Below, in pieces: positions 46,060 to 55,284 of a DNA stretch of 64,000 bases. This DNA is from Streptomyces resistomycificus (GTDB taxonomy: Bacteria; Actinomycetota; Actinomycetes; Streptomycetales; Streptomycetaceae), in the NCBI RefSeq assembly GCF_001514265.1, contig NZ_KQ949005.1, forward strand, positions 115,054 through 179,053. The letters run 5' to 3'. The translations under genes and the position numbers were made by a program. How positions within the stretch are numbered: position 1 is the first letter of the stretch; every line of letters begins with the position of its first letter. The notes under the pieces were generated by a model. That model did not search any database. It saw nothing but the letters and a program-made list of their open reading frames with translations, and was not told where the DNA came from.

Positions 46060-48054
46060 TCAACCGGCCGTGCGTGGGATCCGCTTCTCCCAGGTCCGGT
46101 GGAAGACCACCTCGCCGCCGTCCGTGCAGACCACCTCGTTGGAGGTGAGGAAGTCCTTCCCGTCACAGGTGAGCTCCGACCGCGCACGGACCGTCGCCTC
46201 CCAGGCCGGTTCCGGACGGTGCAGCCCGATGGACCAGTCCGAGCGGGCGCGCGCCGACAGCGGGTCCGACTCGTTGATCGTGTACGTCTCCAGGGCGTCC
46301 TCGGTGACTTCCAGGCCGTCGGGATACACCCGGGTGCCGCCGTAGCGCGGATCGACCTCCAGCCGCCACTCACCCTTGGCCACGTCCCGCACGACCAGCC
46401 GTGCCGGGCGCGGTTCGTCCAGCGTGGCGGGGAAGTTGACGCCGAGCGGCTCGGACTGTTCCGGCTCCTCGAAGACGACCGGCGCGCCCGTCTCCCGGTT
46501 GTGCACCGGGAGTTCGAGGAGGCTGCCCTCGGGGTGGAGGGTGAAGCCCGCGGCCGACTCCGGCTGCGGCCAGATCCACGGCCAGTAGGCGGAGGAGACC
46601 GCGAGCCGGACGCGGTGCCCGGCGGGGAAGGCGTGTCCGATGCCGTTCAGCTCGAACTCGACGTCCTCGGTGGCGCCCGGCGGCCACGGCACTCTCCGGT
46701 CCCGCCCCTGCCGCGCCGACAGGTTCAGCACGCCCCGGGTGACCAGGGTCGAGGCGCCGTCCGGGGCGACGTCGCACAGGCGGGCGATCACCTGCCCGCG
46801 CGGCACCTCACAGGAAAGCCTGAGCCGTACCCTGGGCCGCCCCAGCACCCAGGTCTCCTCCTCGGCCTCGAACTCGAAGCACACCGACCGCGCGTCCTCC
46901 TCCCGCTGGTCCGGCGGCAGGTCGGCGTCGTTCCCGAAGGGGAGGAAACGGCCGGCGTCCACACCGGTGTGCTGCGGGGAGCGGACGAGGAGAGGGGGGC
47001 CCAGGAGGGCGTGCGAGACCGGCGAGACGTTGGGGGAGGGCCAGGCCGGCTCGCCGACCCAGCGGCCGGGCAGGGTCTGGTGGACGGTGGCCGGGGGGTG
47101 GGAGTCGGTGACGTGGGCGCGCAGGAGGGGCTCGCGCATCACACCGGAGTCCGTGCCCTTCAGCCAGTGGTCCCACCAGCGCAGGGTCTCCTGGAGGAAG
47201 CCGATCGCGGGGCCGGGCGGCAGGCCGCGGTCGGGGTACTGGTGGGACCAGGGGCCGATCAGGCCGCGTACCCGGTCGGCCGGGAGGTTCTCGACGAGGC
47301 GCAGCACGGTGTCGCGGTACGGGTCGTGCCAGCCGCCCACCGCGAGGACGGCGGCGTCGATCGCGCCGTAGTCCTCGCGGACGCTGCCGCGTTGCCAGTA
47401 GCGGTCCCGGGTCTGGTGGTCCAGCCAGGTGTGGACGAAGGGGTCGACCTCCTCCAGGCGTTTGAGCCACATGTCCCGCCAGGCCTCGCCGACGTACCGC
47501 GGGTCCGGCGGCCGGCAGGCGAAGGCCAGCATGGTGGCCGCCCAGGCGTGCATGTCCACCGCGAGGACGGAACCTCCCATGTAGTGCACGTCGTTGTCAT
47601 AGCGGTCGTCGGTGGAGCAGACCGTGACGACCGCCTTGAGCGGCTCGGGTGCGAGAGCCGCGATCCGGAGGGAGTTGACGCCGCCCCAGGAGATGCCGAA
47701 CATGCCGACCCCGCCGTCGCACCAGGGCTGTGCGGCCAGCCAGTTCACCACCTCGACCCCGTCCGCCAGTTCGGTCGCCGAGTACTCGTCGGTGGGCATG
47801 CCCTGGCTGTTGCCGTGCCCGCGCACGTCCACTCGTACGGAGGCGTAACCGTGGCCCGCGTACCAGGGATGGCGTTGCCAGTCGCGGGGCGCCGTCCAGT
47901 CGGTGAGGCGGTACGGCAGGTATTCGAGGATCGCGGGTACTGGTTCGTCCGTGAGGGGGCGCCACACGCGCGCGTAGAGGAGGGTCCCGTCCGACAGCGG
48001 GATGCGGAGGTCCTCGTGGGCCGTCTCGTAGGGGAAGGACGTACGGATGTGCAT
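46060..48054 (-). CDS. CocE/NonD-family serine hydrolase
   Basis: A 664-aa alpha/beta hydrolase of the X-Pro dipeptidyl-peptidase (S15) type. LSDGTLLYARVWRP starts the fold, the nucleophile Ser is in GMFGISWGGVNSLRIAAL, VDVRGHGNSQG precedes it, and LIGPWSHQYPDRGLPPG carries the likely catalytic His. The C-terminal ~220 residues are the family's beta-sandwich (FEFEAEEETWVLGRPRVRL). No signal peptide, so cytoplasmic. Substrate may be an acyl ester or amide. ATG 48054; upstream gene ends 18 bp earlier. Confidence 0.88.
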   Translation of the reverse strand: MHIRTSFPYETAHEDLRIPLSDGTLLYARVWRPLTDEPVPAILEYLPYRLTDWTAPRDWQRHPWYAGHGYASVRVDVRGHGNSQGMPTDEYSATELADGVEVVNWLAAQPWCDGGVGMFGISWGGVNSLRIAALAPEPLKAVVTVCSTDDRYDNDVHYMGGSVLAVDMHAWAATMLAFACRPPDPRYVGEAWRDMWLKRLEEVDPFVHTWLDHQTRDRYWQRGSVREDYGAIDAAVLAVGGWHDPYRDTVLRLVENLPADRVRGLIGPWSHQYPDRGLPPGPAIGFLQETLRWWDHWLKGTDSGVMREPLLRAHVTDSHPPATVHQTLPGRWVGEPAWPSPNVSPVSHALLGPPLLVRSPQHTGVDAGRFLPFGNDADLPPDQREEDARSVCFEFEAEEETWVLGRPRVRLRLSCEVPRGQVIARLCDVAPDGASTLVTRGVLNLSARQGRDRRVPWPPGATEDVEFELNGIGHAFPAGHRVRLAVSSAYWPWIWPQPESAAGFTLHPEGSLLELPVHNRETGAPVVFEEPEQSEPLGVNFPATLDEPRPARLVVRDVAKGEWRLEVDPRYGGTRVYPDGLEVTEDALETYTINESDPLSARARSDWSIGLHRPEPAWEATVRARSELTCDGKDFLTSNEVVCTDGGEVVFHRTWEKRIPRTAG

Positions 48055-48072
48055 GAGCGTGACCCCGTGAGT

Positions 48073-48579
48073 TCAGTGGACCGGGTGCATGGTGCGGCGC
48101 AGCCGGGGCGCGGCTGCCGTCCGGGCCGGACCCGCGGCCACCGCGGTCGCGCCGTTGACGCCGAGGTGGGCGGGCTGGGAGACGGTGTGCCCGCTCGTCG
48201 GCAGGACCGTCGCGATCACGGCCCCTGCCACGGCTCTCGCCACGGCCCCCGCGACGATCAGGCGGATCATGCGGCCCATGGCCTCCGGCGCGCGGGCGAA
48301 CCCGGCCGCGTACCTGCGCCCGGCCAGGTGACGGCGTCCCACGGCGGACCGCACCAGGCCGAGGGGCATGCCGATCGCGGCCGCCGAGAAGCTCCCGTGC
48401 CGGCCCCGGTGGCCGTCGAGCCAGGCGGTGATCAGCGGGCCCGCGGTGGTCCCGGCCGGCGCTCCCGTGCCGCCGTGCGCCACCGTGTCGGCGAGGGAGA
48501 GGATCAGGGTGGCCTGCATGGTGTCGTCCCCGGGACGGGGCCGGATGCCGGGCGCGGTATCGACGCTGGTTCGGGACAC
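48073..48579 (-). CDS. Hypothetical protein, doubtful
   Basis: A 168-aa frame from GTG 48579 ending 18 bp before the CocE-like gene. Visible: QATLILSLADTVAHGGTGAP, then basic RSAVGRRHLAGRRYAAG, and a hydrophobic Ala-rich segment (MIRLIVAGAVARAVAGAVIA). I recognise no family. Shine-Dalgarno-like AGTAGGG lies upstream, and position in a probable operon favours a real gene; a competing frame on the same strand covers the region too. Confidence 0.45.
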   Translation of the reverse strand: MSRTSVDTAPGIRPRPGDDTMQATLILSLADTVAHGGTGAPAGTTAGPLITAWLDGHRGRHGSFSAAAIGMPLGLVRSAVGRRHLAGRRYAAGFARAPEAMGRMIRLIVAGAVARAVAGAVIATVLPTSGHTVSQPAHLGVNGATAVAAGPARTAAAPRLRRTMHPVH

Positions 48580-48786
48580 ACTGCCCTACTTCCATGTAAA
48601 TCGATAGATATCCGTTCTTTTCAAGTGATCAAAAACATACCCGTCGTGATCCGATACCGCCCGGGCTGGACGGACGGGCCCTATCGGTGATCGAAACGTG
48701 ACCGGATACGCTGACTCGAGTGATGGCAGCGACCTATCGACAAACCGTGTAATCGCCAGTAGACACCAGCAGACAGGAGATCCCTC

Positions 48787-49797
48787 GTGACCGTCGTCGG
48801 GCCGTTCGGGCTGAGCGTGCGGGACCAGGCTCTGGAAGCCGATGTCCAGGCCGGATTGGCGGCTGTCGAGGAGGGACTGCTCGAAGCCACCAAGAGTGAG
48901 GTCCCCTTCATCACGGAGGCCGCCCAGCATCTGGTGCGGGCAGGCGGGAAGCGGTTCCGGCCGCTGCTCGTGATGCTTGCCGCCCAGTTCGGGGACCGCC
49001 ACGCGCCGGGCATCGTGCCGTCGGCGGTGGTCGTGGAGCTGACCCACCTGGCGACGCTCTACCACGACGACGTGATGGACGAGGCCGAGGTGCGCCGCGG
49101 GGTGCCCAGCGCCAACGCCCGCTGGGACAACTCGGTGGCCGTCCTCACCGGCGACTTCCTGTTCGCGCGCGCCTCGCACATCCTCGCCGACCTCGGGCCG
49201 GAGGCCGTCCGGGTCCAGGCGGAGGCGTTCGAGCGCCTCGTGACCGGTCAGATCCTGGAGACGGCCGGTCCGACCGACGGCCGCGACCCGGTCGAGCACT
49301 ACCTCGACGTGCTCGGCGGCAAGACGGGCTCGCTGGTGGCGGTGTCCTGCCGCTTCGGGGCGATGATGTCCGGCGCCGACGAGACGGTGATCGACGTGCT
49401 GACGCAGTACGGCGAGCGGCTGGGCGTCGCCTTCCAGCTGGCCGACGACGTCCTGGACATCGCCTCCGACTCCCACGAGTCGGGCAAGACGCCGGGCACC
49501 GATCTGCGCGAGGGCATCCCGACCCTCCCGGTGCTGCGGCTGCGCGAGCGGGCGCAGCGGCTCGGGCTGGCCGAGGACATCGCGCTGTGCGAGCTGCTGG
49601 ACTCCGACCTGAGCGACGACGCACGGCACGCGGAGGCTCTCCAGGCGCTGCGGGCACACCCCGCGCTGGAGCAGGCACGCAGGGACACCGTTCGGTACGC
49701 CGAGGAGGCCAGGGCCGCCCTCGCCCCGCTGCGGGACTGCGACGCCAGGGCCGCGCTGATGGAGCTCTGCGACGCGGTGGTCCACCGGGCCGGCTGA
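48787..49797 (+). CDS. Polyprenyl diphosphate synthase
   Basis: A 336-aa trans-isoprenyl diphosphate synthase. First Asp-rich motif DDVMD in LATLYHDDVMDEAEVRRG, second DDVLD in FQLADDVLDIASDSHESG, plus AGGKRFRPLL and a KTGSL lid region (GGKTGSLVAVSC). Residues upstream of the first motif are small and medium, so chain length is not certain; proximity to menG, the MenJ-like gene and nuo suggests the nonaprenyl chain of menaquinone. GTG 48787 has ACAGGAGA upstream. The 207-bp leader begins AT-rich (48590-48660). Confidence 0.9.
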   Translation: MTVVGPFGLSVRDQALEADVQAGLAAVEEGLLEATKSEVPFITEAAQHLVRAGGKRFRPLLVMLAAQFGDRHAPGIVPSAVVVELTHLATLYHDDVMDEAEVRRGVPSANARWDNSVAVLTGDFLFARASHILADLGPEAVRVQAEAFERLVTGQILETAGPTDGRDPVEHYLDVLGGKTGSLVAVSCRFGAMMSGADETVIDVLTQYGERLGVAFQLADDVLDIASDSHESGKTPGTDLREGIPTLPVLRLRERAQRLGLAEDIALCELLDSDLSDDARHAEALQALRAHPALEQARRDTVRYAEEARAALAPLRDCDARAALMELCDAVVHRAG

Positions 49798-50061
49798 GCC
49801 CGGGCCGCCGCTCCGCACGCACCCGTCGTGATCCCGACTCCGTGGCTAACCCCTACGGGTCGGGGGAGGTGACGCCTCCGTGTGTCATACCCCAGGTGTA
49901 CGTGGAGTTGAGCCCCCGGTCTGACGAATCCTCCTGGCGGATTTGGTCAGATGGACACCACGGAAAACACCACTCCTCACCGATTCGGGTGAGAATGGCG
50001 GCTACGGGGTGGACGCACGGGAGTTGGACCGGCCGCCGCCGACGACGGAGGTAAGGCACAC

Positions 50062-51303
50062 ATGGCACCGTTCGAAACCGACGACAGCACGACCGGCGCG
50101 GAGGCCGACGACCGGCACGCGGTGCGACGCAGGGCCGCGCGGTACGTCGTCCCGGTCGCGGTGGTGGGGGTGGCCGCGGCGACCATCGGGCTCGTCCCGG
50201 CGCTCGCCGACTCCGGCGACCCCGACCTGCCGAAGATCAGCGCCCAGGAACTCATCGAGAAGATCGCCGCGTCGGACGTACAACAGCTGTCCGGCACAGT
50301 GAAGATCAGCACCGACCTCGGGCTGCCCGACCTCGGCGGTCTGGAGAGCAGCCTGGCCTCCGGCGCGATGGACTCGGGAGAGGGCGGCTCCTCCGCCGAC
50401 CCGTCCGCCAAGCTCACCGAGCTGGCGTCCGGCACGCACACCCTGCGGGTCGCGGCCGACGGCCCGGACCGTCAGAAGCTGTCGCTGCTGGAGAGCGGCT
50501 CCGAGTACAGCGTCATCCACAACGGCAAGGACGTCTGGGGCTACGACAGCAAGTCCAACGAGGTCTACCACTCCACCGCCTCCGACAGCGCGGCGGCCGA
50601 GAAGGAGCGGGACGTCCCGGCCACGCCGAAGGACATGGCCGAGCAGGCCCTGAAGGCGGTCGACGACACCACGTCCGTGACCGTCGACGGCACCGCGCAG
50701 GTCGCGGGCCGGGACGCCTACCGGCTCGTCGTCAAGCCCAAGGACCCCGGCTCCACGGTCGGCCAGATCACCGTGGCCGTGGACTCGAAGACCGGGCTGC
50801 CGCTGAAGTTCACGCTGACCCCGTCGAGCGGCGGCGCCGCCGTGATCGACGCCGGCTTCACCCAGGTCCGCTTCGCCGAACCGCCCGCGTCCACCTTCGA
50901 CTTCACCCCGCCGAAGGGTGCGAAGGTGACCGAGGGCGAGGACGTCGAGCACGGAGCCCCCGGCAAGGCGGAGCGGAAGTCCGAGGAGCACCTCGGCAAG
51001 GCGGAGCGGAAGTCCGAGGAGGACCTCGGCAAGGGCCTTGACGGCCTCAAGGTCATCGGCAAGGGCTGGACCTCCGTCGCCACCTTCGACACCGGCGGCG
51101 AGGGCCTGCCCTCCGGCTCCGAGGCCGGCGGCGACTTCGGCGGCTTCCTCGACTCCCTCGGCGACAAGGCGACCGGCAAGTTCGGCTCGGGCACGGTCTT
51201 CTCGACCCGCCTGGTCAACGCGCTGATCACCGACGACGGCAAGGTCTACGTCGGTGCCGTCAGCAAGGACACCCTGGTGAAGGCCGCCGACGCGGCGAAG
51301 TAG
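50062..51303 (+). CDS. LolA-like (outer-membrane lipoprotein carrier-type fold) exported protein
   Basis: A 413-aa protein with a single N-terminal membrane/signal segment (VVPVAVVGVAAATIGLVPAL). The body has ELIEKIAASDVQQLSGTVKI, YSVIHNGKDVWGYDSKSN, AYRLVVKPKD and AVDSKTGLPLKFTLTPSSGG, matching actinobacterial LolA/LppX-like folds with a hydrophobic cavity. Near residues 300-325 GKAERKSEEHL is repeated twice with Lys/Glu-rich spacing. It precedes an ABC exporter pair by 32 bp, suggesting a shared role in moving a lipid or lipoprotein. ATG 50062. Confidence 0.75.
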   Translation: MAPFETDDSTTGAEADDRHAVRRRAARYVVPVAVVGVAAATIGLVPALADSGDPDLPKISAQELIEKIAASDVQQLSGTVKISTDLGLPDLGGLESSLASGAMDSGEGGSSADPSAKLTELASGTHTLRVAADGPDRQKLSLLESGSEYSVIHNGKDVWGYDSKSNEVYHSTASDSAAAEKERDVPATPKDMAEQALKAVDDTTSVTVDGTAQVAGRDAYRLVVKPKDPGSTVGQITVAVDSKTGLPLKFTLTPSSGGAAVIDAGFTQVRFAEPPASTFDFTPPKGAKVTEGEDVEHGAPGKAERKSEEHLGKAERKSEEDLGKGLDGLKVIGKGWTSVATFDTGGEGLPSGSEAGGDFGGFLDSLGDKATGKFGSGTVFSTRLVNALITDDGKVYVGAVSKDTLVKAADAAK

Positions 51304-51335
51304 CACTCCGGGCGCACGACGAATCGAGGGAGCCG

Positions 51336-52337
51336 ATGGGCGAGCCGTCCGCCGCGGAACCGGAGGCCGTGCCGGATCCGCGGCCGGATGCGCGGGGCGT
51401 GGGTGACAGCGTCATCCACACCCGCGCGCTCACCAAGCGCTACCGCGGCGGACAGCTCGCCGTCGACGGTCTCGACCTGACCGTCCCGACGGGCAGCGTC
51501 TTCGGCTTCCTCGGCCCGAACGGCTCCGGCAAGACCACCACCATCCGCATGCTGATGGGCCTCATCGAACCCACCTCGGGGTCGGCCCGGGTCCTGGGCC
51601 GGCCCATGCCCCGCTCGGCGCGCGCCGTGCTCCCGCACGTGGGCGCGCTCATCGAGGGCCCGGCCCTGTACGGCTTCCTCTCGGGCCGCGACAACCTGCT
51701 GCGCTACGACGCCGCCGACCCGACCGCCGACCCGCGCACCCGGCACACCCGCGTCGCGGCCGCGCTGGACCGGGTCGGCCTCGCGGCGGCGGCCGGCAAG
51801 AAGGCGAAGGCGTACTCGCTGGGCATGAAGCAGCGGCTGGGGCTGGCCGCGGCACTGCTCCAGCCCCGCGAGCTGCTCGTCCTGGACGAGCCCACCAACG
51901 GCCTCGACCCCCAGGGCATGCGGGAGATCCGCGCTCTCATCAGGGAGTTGGCCTCCGACGGCACGACCGTCTTCCTCTCCTCCCACCTCCTCGACGAGAT
52001 CGAGCAGGTGTGCAGCCACGCGGCCGTGATGGCCCAGGGGCGCCTGATCACCCAGGGCCCGGTGGCCGACCTGGCGGCCGGCACGCGCGGCCGGCTGGTC
52101 GTGACGACCCCGGACCCGGCGGACGCGGCCCGGGTCCTGAAGGAGCAGGGAGCGGCCGACGTGGTCATCGCCGACGACCGGGTGAGCGCGGAGCCACCCC
52201 AGGACCGGGACCTCGCGGACGTGAACTCCGCGCTGGTGACGGCCGGCGTCCGCGTCCGCGGCTTCGGCGTCGAACGGGCCTCGCTGGAGGACGCGTTCGT
52301 GGCGCTGACGGGGGAGGGCTTCGATGTCGCGGGCTGA
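51336..52337 (+). CDS. ABC exporter ATPase
   Basis: A 333-aa ATPase of the CcmA/NatA type. Walker A GPNGSGKTTTIRMLMG, Q-loop VGALIEGPALYGFLSG, signature YSLGMKQRLGLAAALL, Walker B LLVLDEPTNGLDPQG, H-loop FLSSHLLDEIEQV. A Glu-rich C-terminal regulatory segment follows. ATG 51336; the 3' end overlaps the permease by 14 bp. Confidence 0.92.
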   Translation: MGEPSAAEPEAVPDPRPDARGVGDSVIHTRALTKRYRGGQLAVDGLDLTVPTGSVFGFLGPNGSGKTTTIRMLMGLIEPTSGSARVLGRPMPRSARAVLPHVGALIEGPALYGFLSGRDNLLRYDAADPTADPRTRHTRVAAALDRVGLAAAAGKKAKAYSLGMKQRLGLAAALLQPRELLVLDEPTNGLDPQGMREIRALIRELASDGTTVFLSSHLLDEIEQVCSHAAVMAQGRLITQGPVADLAAGTRGRLVVTTPDPADAARVLKEQGAADVVIADDRVSAEPPQDRDLADVNSALVTAGVRVRGFGVERASLEDAFVALTGEGFDVAG

Positions 52338-53190
52338 AGCGGTACGTACGCCGCGCGTGCTGTGGACCTTCGGGTTCCTCCGCAACGAGCTGTGGACCAC
52401 CTTCCGGCGCTGGCGCACCCTCGCCCTGCTGGGCGTGCTGGCCGCCGTACCGATCCTGGTCGGGATCGCCGTGAAGATCGAGACCGGCGACGGATCGGGG
52501 CCCGGCGGCGGAGGCGGGGGCCCGGCGTTCATCTCGCAGATCACCAACAACGGCCTGTTCCTGGTCTTCACCGCGCTCGCCGCGACGCTCCCCTTCTTCC
52601 TGCCGATGGCCATCGGGGTCATCGCGGGTGACGCGATCGCCGGCGAGGCCAACGCGGGCACCCTGCGCTATCTCCTGGTCGCCCCCGCCGGCCGCACCCG
52701 CCTGCTGCTCACCAAGTACGCGACCGTGCTGTCCTTCTGTCTGGTGGCCACCCTGGTCGTCGCGGTCTCGGCTCTCGCGGTCGGCGCACTGCTCTTCCCG
52801 CTCGGTGACCTGACCACGATCTCCGGCACCCGGATCAGCTTCGCCGAGGGCCTGGGCAGGGCTCTGCTGATCGCCCTCGCCGTCGCCGCGTCCCTGGTGG
52901 GCATGGCGGCCCTGGGCCTGTTCGTGTCGACCCTCACCCACAGCGGCATCGCGGCGATGGCGACCACGGTGGGCCTGCTGATCACGGTCCAGATCCTCGA
53001 CCAGATCCCCCAACTGCACGCGATCCAGCCGTACTTCTTCTCCCACCACTGGCTGTCCTTCGCCGACCTGATGCGCGACCCGGTCTACTGGGACGACCTG
53101 GTGAAGAACCTCGGCCTGCAGGCCCTGTACGCGGCGGTGTTCGGCTCGGCGGCCTGGGCGCGGTTCACGACGAAGGACGTCGCGTCCTAG
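52324..53190 (+). CDS. ABC-2 type exporter permease
   Basis: A 288-aa membrane protein with about six helices (LALLGVLAAVPILVGIAVKI, then FLVFTALAATLPFFLPMAIG) and the DAIAGEANAGTLRYLLVAP loop typical of NatB/ABC2_membrane_5 proteins. Partner of the preceding ATPase; together with the LolA-like protein it could export or extract a lipid. Convergent with the FMN reductase gene, 19 bp apart. Confidence 0.9.
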   Translation: MSRAEAVRTPRVLWTFGFLRNELWTTFRRWRTLALLGVLAAVPILVGIAVKIETGDGSGPGGGGGGPAFISQITNNGLFLVFTALAATLPFFLPMAIGVIAGDAIAGEANAGTLRYLLVAPAGRTRLLLTKYATVLSFCLVATLVVAVSALAVGALLFPLGDLTTISGTRISFAEGLGRALLIALAVAASLVGMAALGLFVSTLTHSGIAAMATTVGLLITVQILDQIPQLHAIQPYFFSHHWLSFADLMRDPVYWDDLVKNLGLQALYAAVFGSAAWARFTTKDVAS

Positions 53191-53209
53191 ACGTGCGGGG
53201 CGGTACGGA

Positions 53210-53812
53210 TCATTCGCTCTCGTACGGGAAACGGGCGAGCGGCGCGTCCTGAGGGGCCTCCGAGGCTCGCGCGAAGAACGTCTTGGCGCGGGCCAGCGCC
53301 TCGGCGTCCTCGAGTACGTCGCCCGGCTTGCTGCCGTTGCCGAGCAGCACCCCGCCGAAGCGCATGCCCATGTAGGCCGCCGAGTTGTTGAGCGTCCCGA
53401 CCAGCGGGTCGGCGACCTCCTGCTCCTGGTGCGCGAGCACGGTGACGCCCCACAGGGTGCGGCCGGCGAGCGTGGCCTTGAAGTCCGCGCCCGGGGTGCG
53501 CAGCCAGCCCGACCAGTGGTCCAGGTAGCGCTTGACGGGGGCGGAGACGGAGTACCAGTAGAGCGGGGACACGATCACGATGTCGGTCGCCGCGAGGGTC
53601 GCGTCCAGCAGCCGGGCCACGGTGCCCTCCGTCGGGCGGACGTGGTCGCTGTCGTGGCGCAGGTCCACGAAGTCGGGCAGGGGATGCTCGGTGAGGCTGA
53701 GCCACTCCTGCTCGACCTCCGGGGGAAGCTGTTCGGCTGCCCTGCGGGCCAGCATCTCGGTGTTGCTCTCGGCGCGGCTGCTGCCCAGGACGAACAGGAA
53801 GCGACGGGTCAT
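53210..53812 (-). CDS. NAD(P)H-dependent FMN reductase / flavodoxin-fold oxidoreductase
   Basis: A 200-aa flavoprotein. FLFVLGSSRAESNTEMLARR is the FMN phosphate loop, VIVSPLYWYSVSAPVKRYLD the second FMN contact. Relatives reduce free FMN, quinones or azo dyes. ATG 53812 has GGGGGATC upstream. A perfect TATAAT lies on the minus strand at 53862-53857, about 40 bp upstream. Confidence 0.88.
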   Translation of the reverse strand: MTRRFLFVLGSSRAESNTEMLARRAAEQLPPEVEQEWLSLTEHPLPDFVDLRHDSDHVRPTEGTVARLLDATLAATDIVIVSPLYWYSVSAPVKRYLDHWSGWLRTPGADFKATLAGRTLWGVTVLAHQEQEVADPLVGTLNNSAAYMGMRFGGVLLGNGSKPGDVLEDAEALARAKTFFARASEAPQDAPLARFPYESE

Positions 53813-53856
53813 GGGATCCCCCAGATGATCGGCGTACAGCAAAAGAATGCGTCTGC

Positions 53857-53862
53857 ATTATA
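53857..53862 (-). promoter_or_regulatory. Consensus -10 of the FMN reductase gene
   Basis: TATAAT on the minus strand, a perfect match, in a short AT-rich patch; the overlapping GCAT-TAT-ATGC inverted repeat could bind a MarR/HxlR-type regulator. No clear -35. Confidence 0.5.
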
Positions 53863-53870
53863 TGCGCGCG

Positions 53871-53961
53871 CAATGAAAGCCCGCAATCGAAGCCCGCAAT
53901 CGAAGCCCGCAACCGAAAGCCGCAACCGAAGCCGCAACCGAAGCCGCAACCGAAAGCCGCG
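53871..53961. repeat. Tandem repeats of a 12-13-bp unit
   Basis: About seven copies of AAGCCCGCAATCG or AAGCCGCAACCG (plus strand), running up to the amidase stop at 53963-53965. Noncoding. Confidence 0.85.
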
Positions 53962-53962
53962 A

Positions 53963-55270
53963 TCAGAAGGCGCGATCAGCCATCACGCCGGCGATGGTCC
54001 GTAGCAGCAGGTCCTCGCGCCCGTGCGGTGCCACGATCTGGAGCCCGACCGGACACCCGTCGTCCCCGAACCCCGCCGGGATACTGACCGCCGGATGCCC
54101 GCTCAGGTTGAACGCCCAGGTCAGGGCGGTGGAATAGCGCTCGCCCGGGCCTTCGTGACCGTGCGGCGGACCGGGGGTCGTCGGGGTCAGCAGCAGCTCG
54201 GGGCCGGCGAAGAGCTCGGCCAGGCGGCGGTCGTTGTCCGCGCGGACGCGGCGGGCGGGGGCGAGAGCCGCTTCGGCGGCAGGGGTCGAGGGGTCGACGC
54301 CGGGTGACCGGAGGGCGAGCCAGGCGGGGGCGGGGTCCTCGAGGCGCAGGGGCGTGACCGGTCGTACCAGCCGTACGGCACCGGCTTCCGCGAGCCGTAC
54401 GGCCGCCCCGCGGGCGATCGCCACGGTGGGCGGGTCGGGCTCCGCGAAACCGAGGTCGGGGGACCAGGCGGCGGTGGGGGCGGGCGGGATGCCGGGGGAG
54501 GGGTTCGCGGGGAGGGTCCGGCCCGGGGCGAGGGTGCTGTCCGGGGCGACGGTGCTGCCCGGGGCGGGCGCGCTGTCCGGGGGCGGCGAGTGGCCCTCCG
54601 GTGCCCCCGCGGCCCCCGACACCGCCCGCCAGTACGCCGCCGCGTCCGACGCGCCGCGGGTGAGGACGCCGGGCGCCGTGAGCCCCGTACGGTCGGCCGT
54701 CGGCAGCCGGCCGTTCGTGGCCTTCAGGCCGACCGTCCCGCACCACGCCGCCGGGATCCGCACCGACCCCGCCCCGTCGCTCCCGGTCGCGAGCGGTACC
54801 AGACCGGCGGCCACCGCGGCGGCGGACCCGGCCGAGGAGCCGCCCGGCGTACGGTCGGCCCGCCAGGGGTTGACGGTGCGGCCCTGGGCGCCGAGTCCCC
54901 AGGTCTGCCAGGCCGTTCCCGGTCCGGGCACGGCCGTCGCGCCCACCGCCACACACCCGGCCGCGAGCAACGGAGCCGCCGCACGCGCCCCGTGCCGCCC
55001 CTTCACCCCGATCGGCACCCCGGCCAGCGGCAACTCCGCACCCGCGGCCACCCGCGCGTCCACCTCGCCCGCCCGCCGCAGCGCCGCCTCGCCCCACACC
55101 TCGACGAAGGCGCACAGCCGCGGATCCACCCGCCCGATCCGCTCCAGCGCGGCCGCGACCACGTCGACCGCCCGCAGCGCACGCGACCGTACGGCGTCGG
55201 CGGTCTGCACGGCGGAGAGGGCGGCGAAATCGACCGGGAACGAACGGCCTGCGGGCGCGGCGGCTGTCAT
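53963..55270 (-). CDS. Amidase-signature family hydrolase
   Basis: A 435-aa amidase. The Ser-cisSer-Lys triad is visible: Lys in GVPIGVKGRHG, cis-Ser in DRTPGGSSAGSAAAVAAG and the nucleophile Ser in TGSDGAGSVRIPAAWCG. Residues ~225-270 are an odd Pro/Ala/Ser-rich linker with near-repeats (APGSTVAPDSTLAPGRTLP) inserted in the domain. Substrate unknown; GatA is unlikely as GatB/C are absent. ATG 55270; the next gene upstream ends 14 bp earlier. Confidence 0.88.
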   Translation of the reverse strand: MTAAAPAGRSFPVDFAALSAVQTADAVRSRALRAVDVVAAALERIGRVDPRLCAFVEVWGEAALRRAGEVDARVAAGAELPLAGVPIGVKGRHGARAAAPLLAAGCVAVGATAVPGPGTAWQTWGLGAQGRTVNPWRADRTPGGSSAGSAAAVAAGLVPLATGSDGAGSVRIPAAWCGTVGLKATNGRLPTADRTGLTAPGVLTRGASDAAAYWRAVSGAAGAPEGHSPPPDSAPAPGSTVAPDSTLAPGRTLPANPSPGIPPAPTAAWSPDLGFAEPDPPTVAIARGAAVRLAEAGAVRLVRPVTPLRLEDPAPAWLALRSPGVDPSTPAAEAALAPARRVRADNDRRLAELFAGPELLLTPTTPGPPHGHEGPGERYSTALTWAFNLSGHPAVSIPAGFGDDGCPVGLQIVAPHGREDLLLRTIAGVMADRAF

Positions 55271-55284
55271 ACGGCGATTCTCGT

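Noticed and set aside
46099..48690. An 863-codon plus-strand frame opposite the CocE-type hydrolase gene
   Set aside because: No motif; the minus-strand protein has an intact Ser-hydrolase nucleophile motif and full family length.
53871..53961. CRISPR-like or attachment-site repeats
   Set aside because: Short contiguous tandem units without spacers, integrase or flanking duplication.
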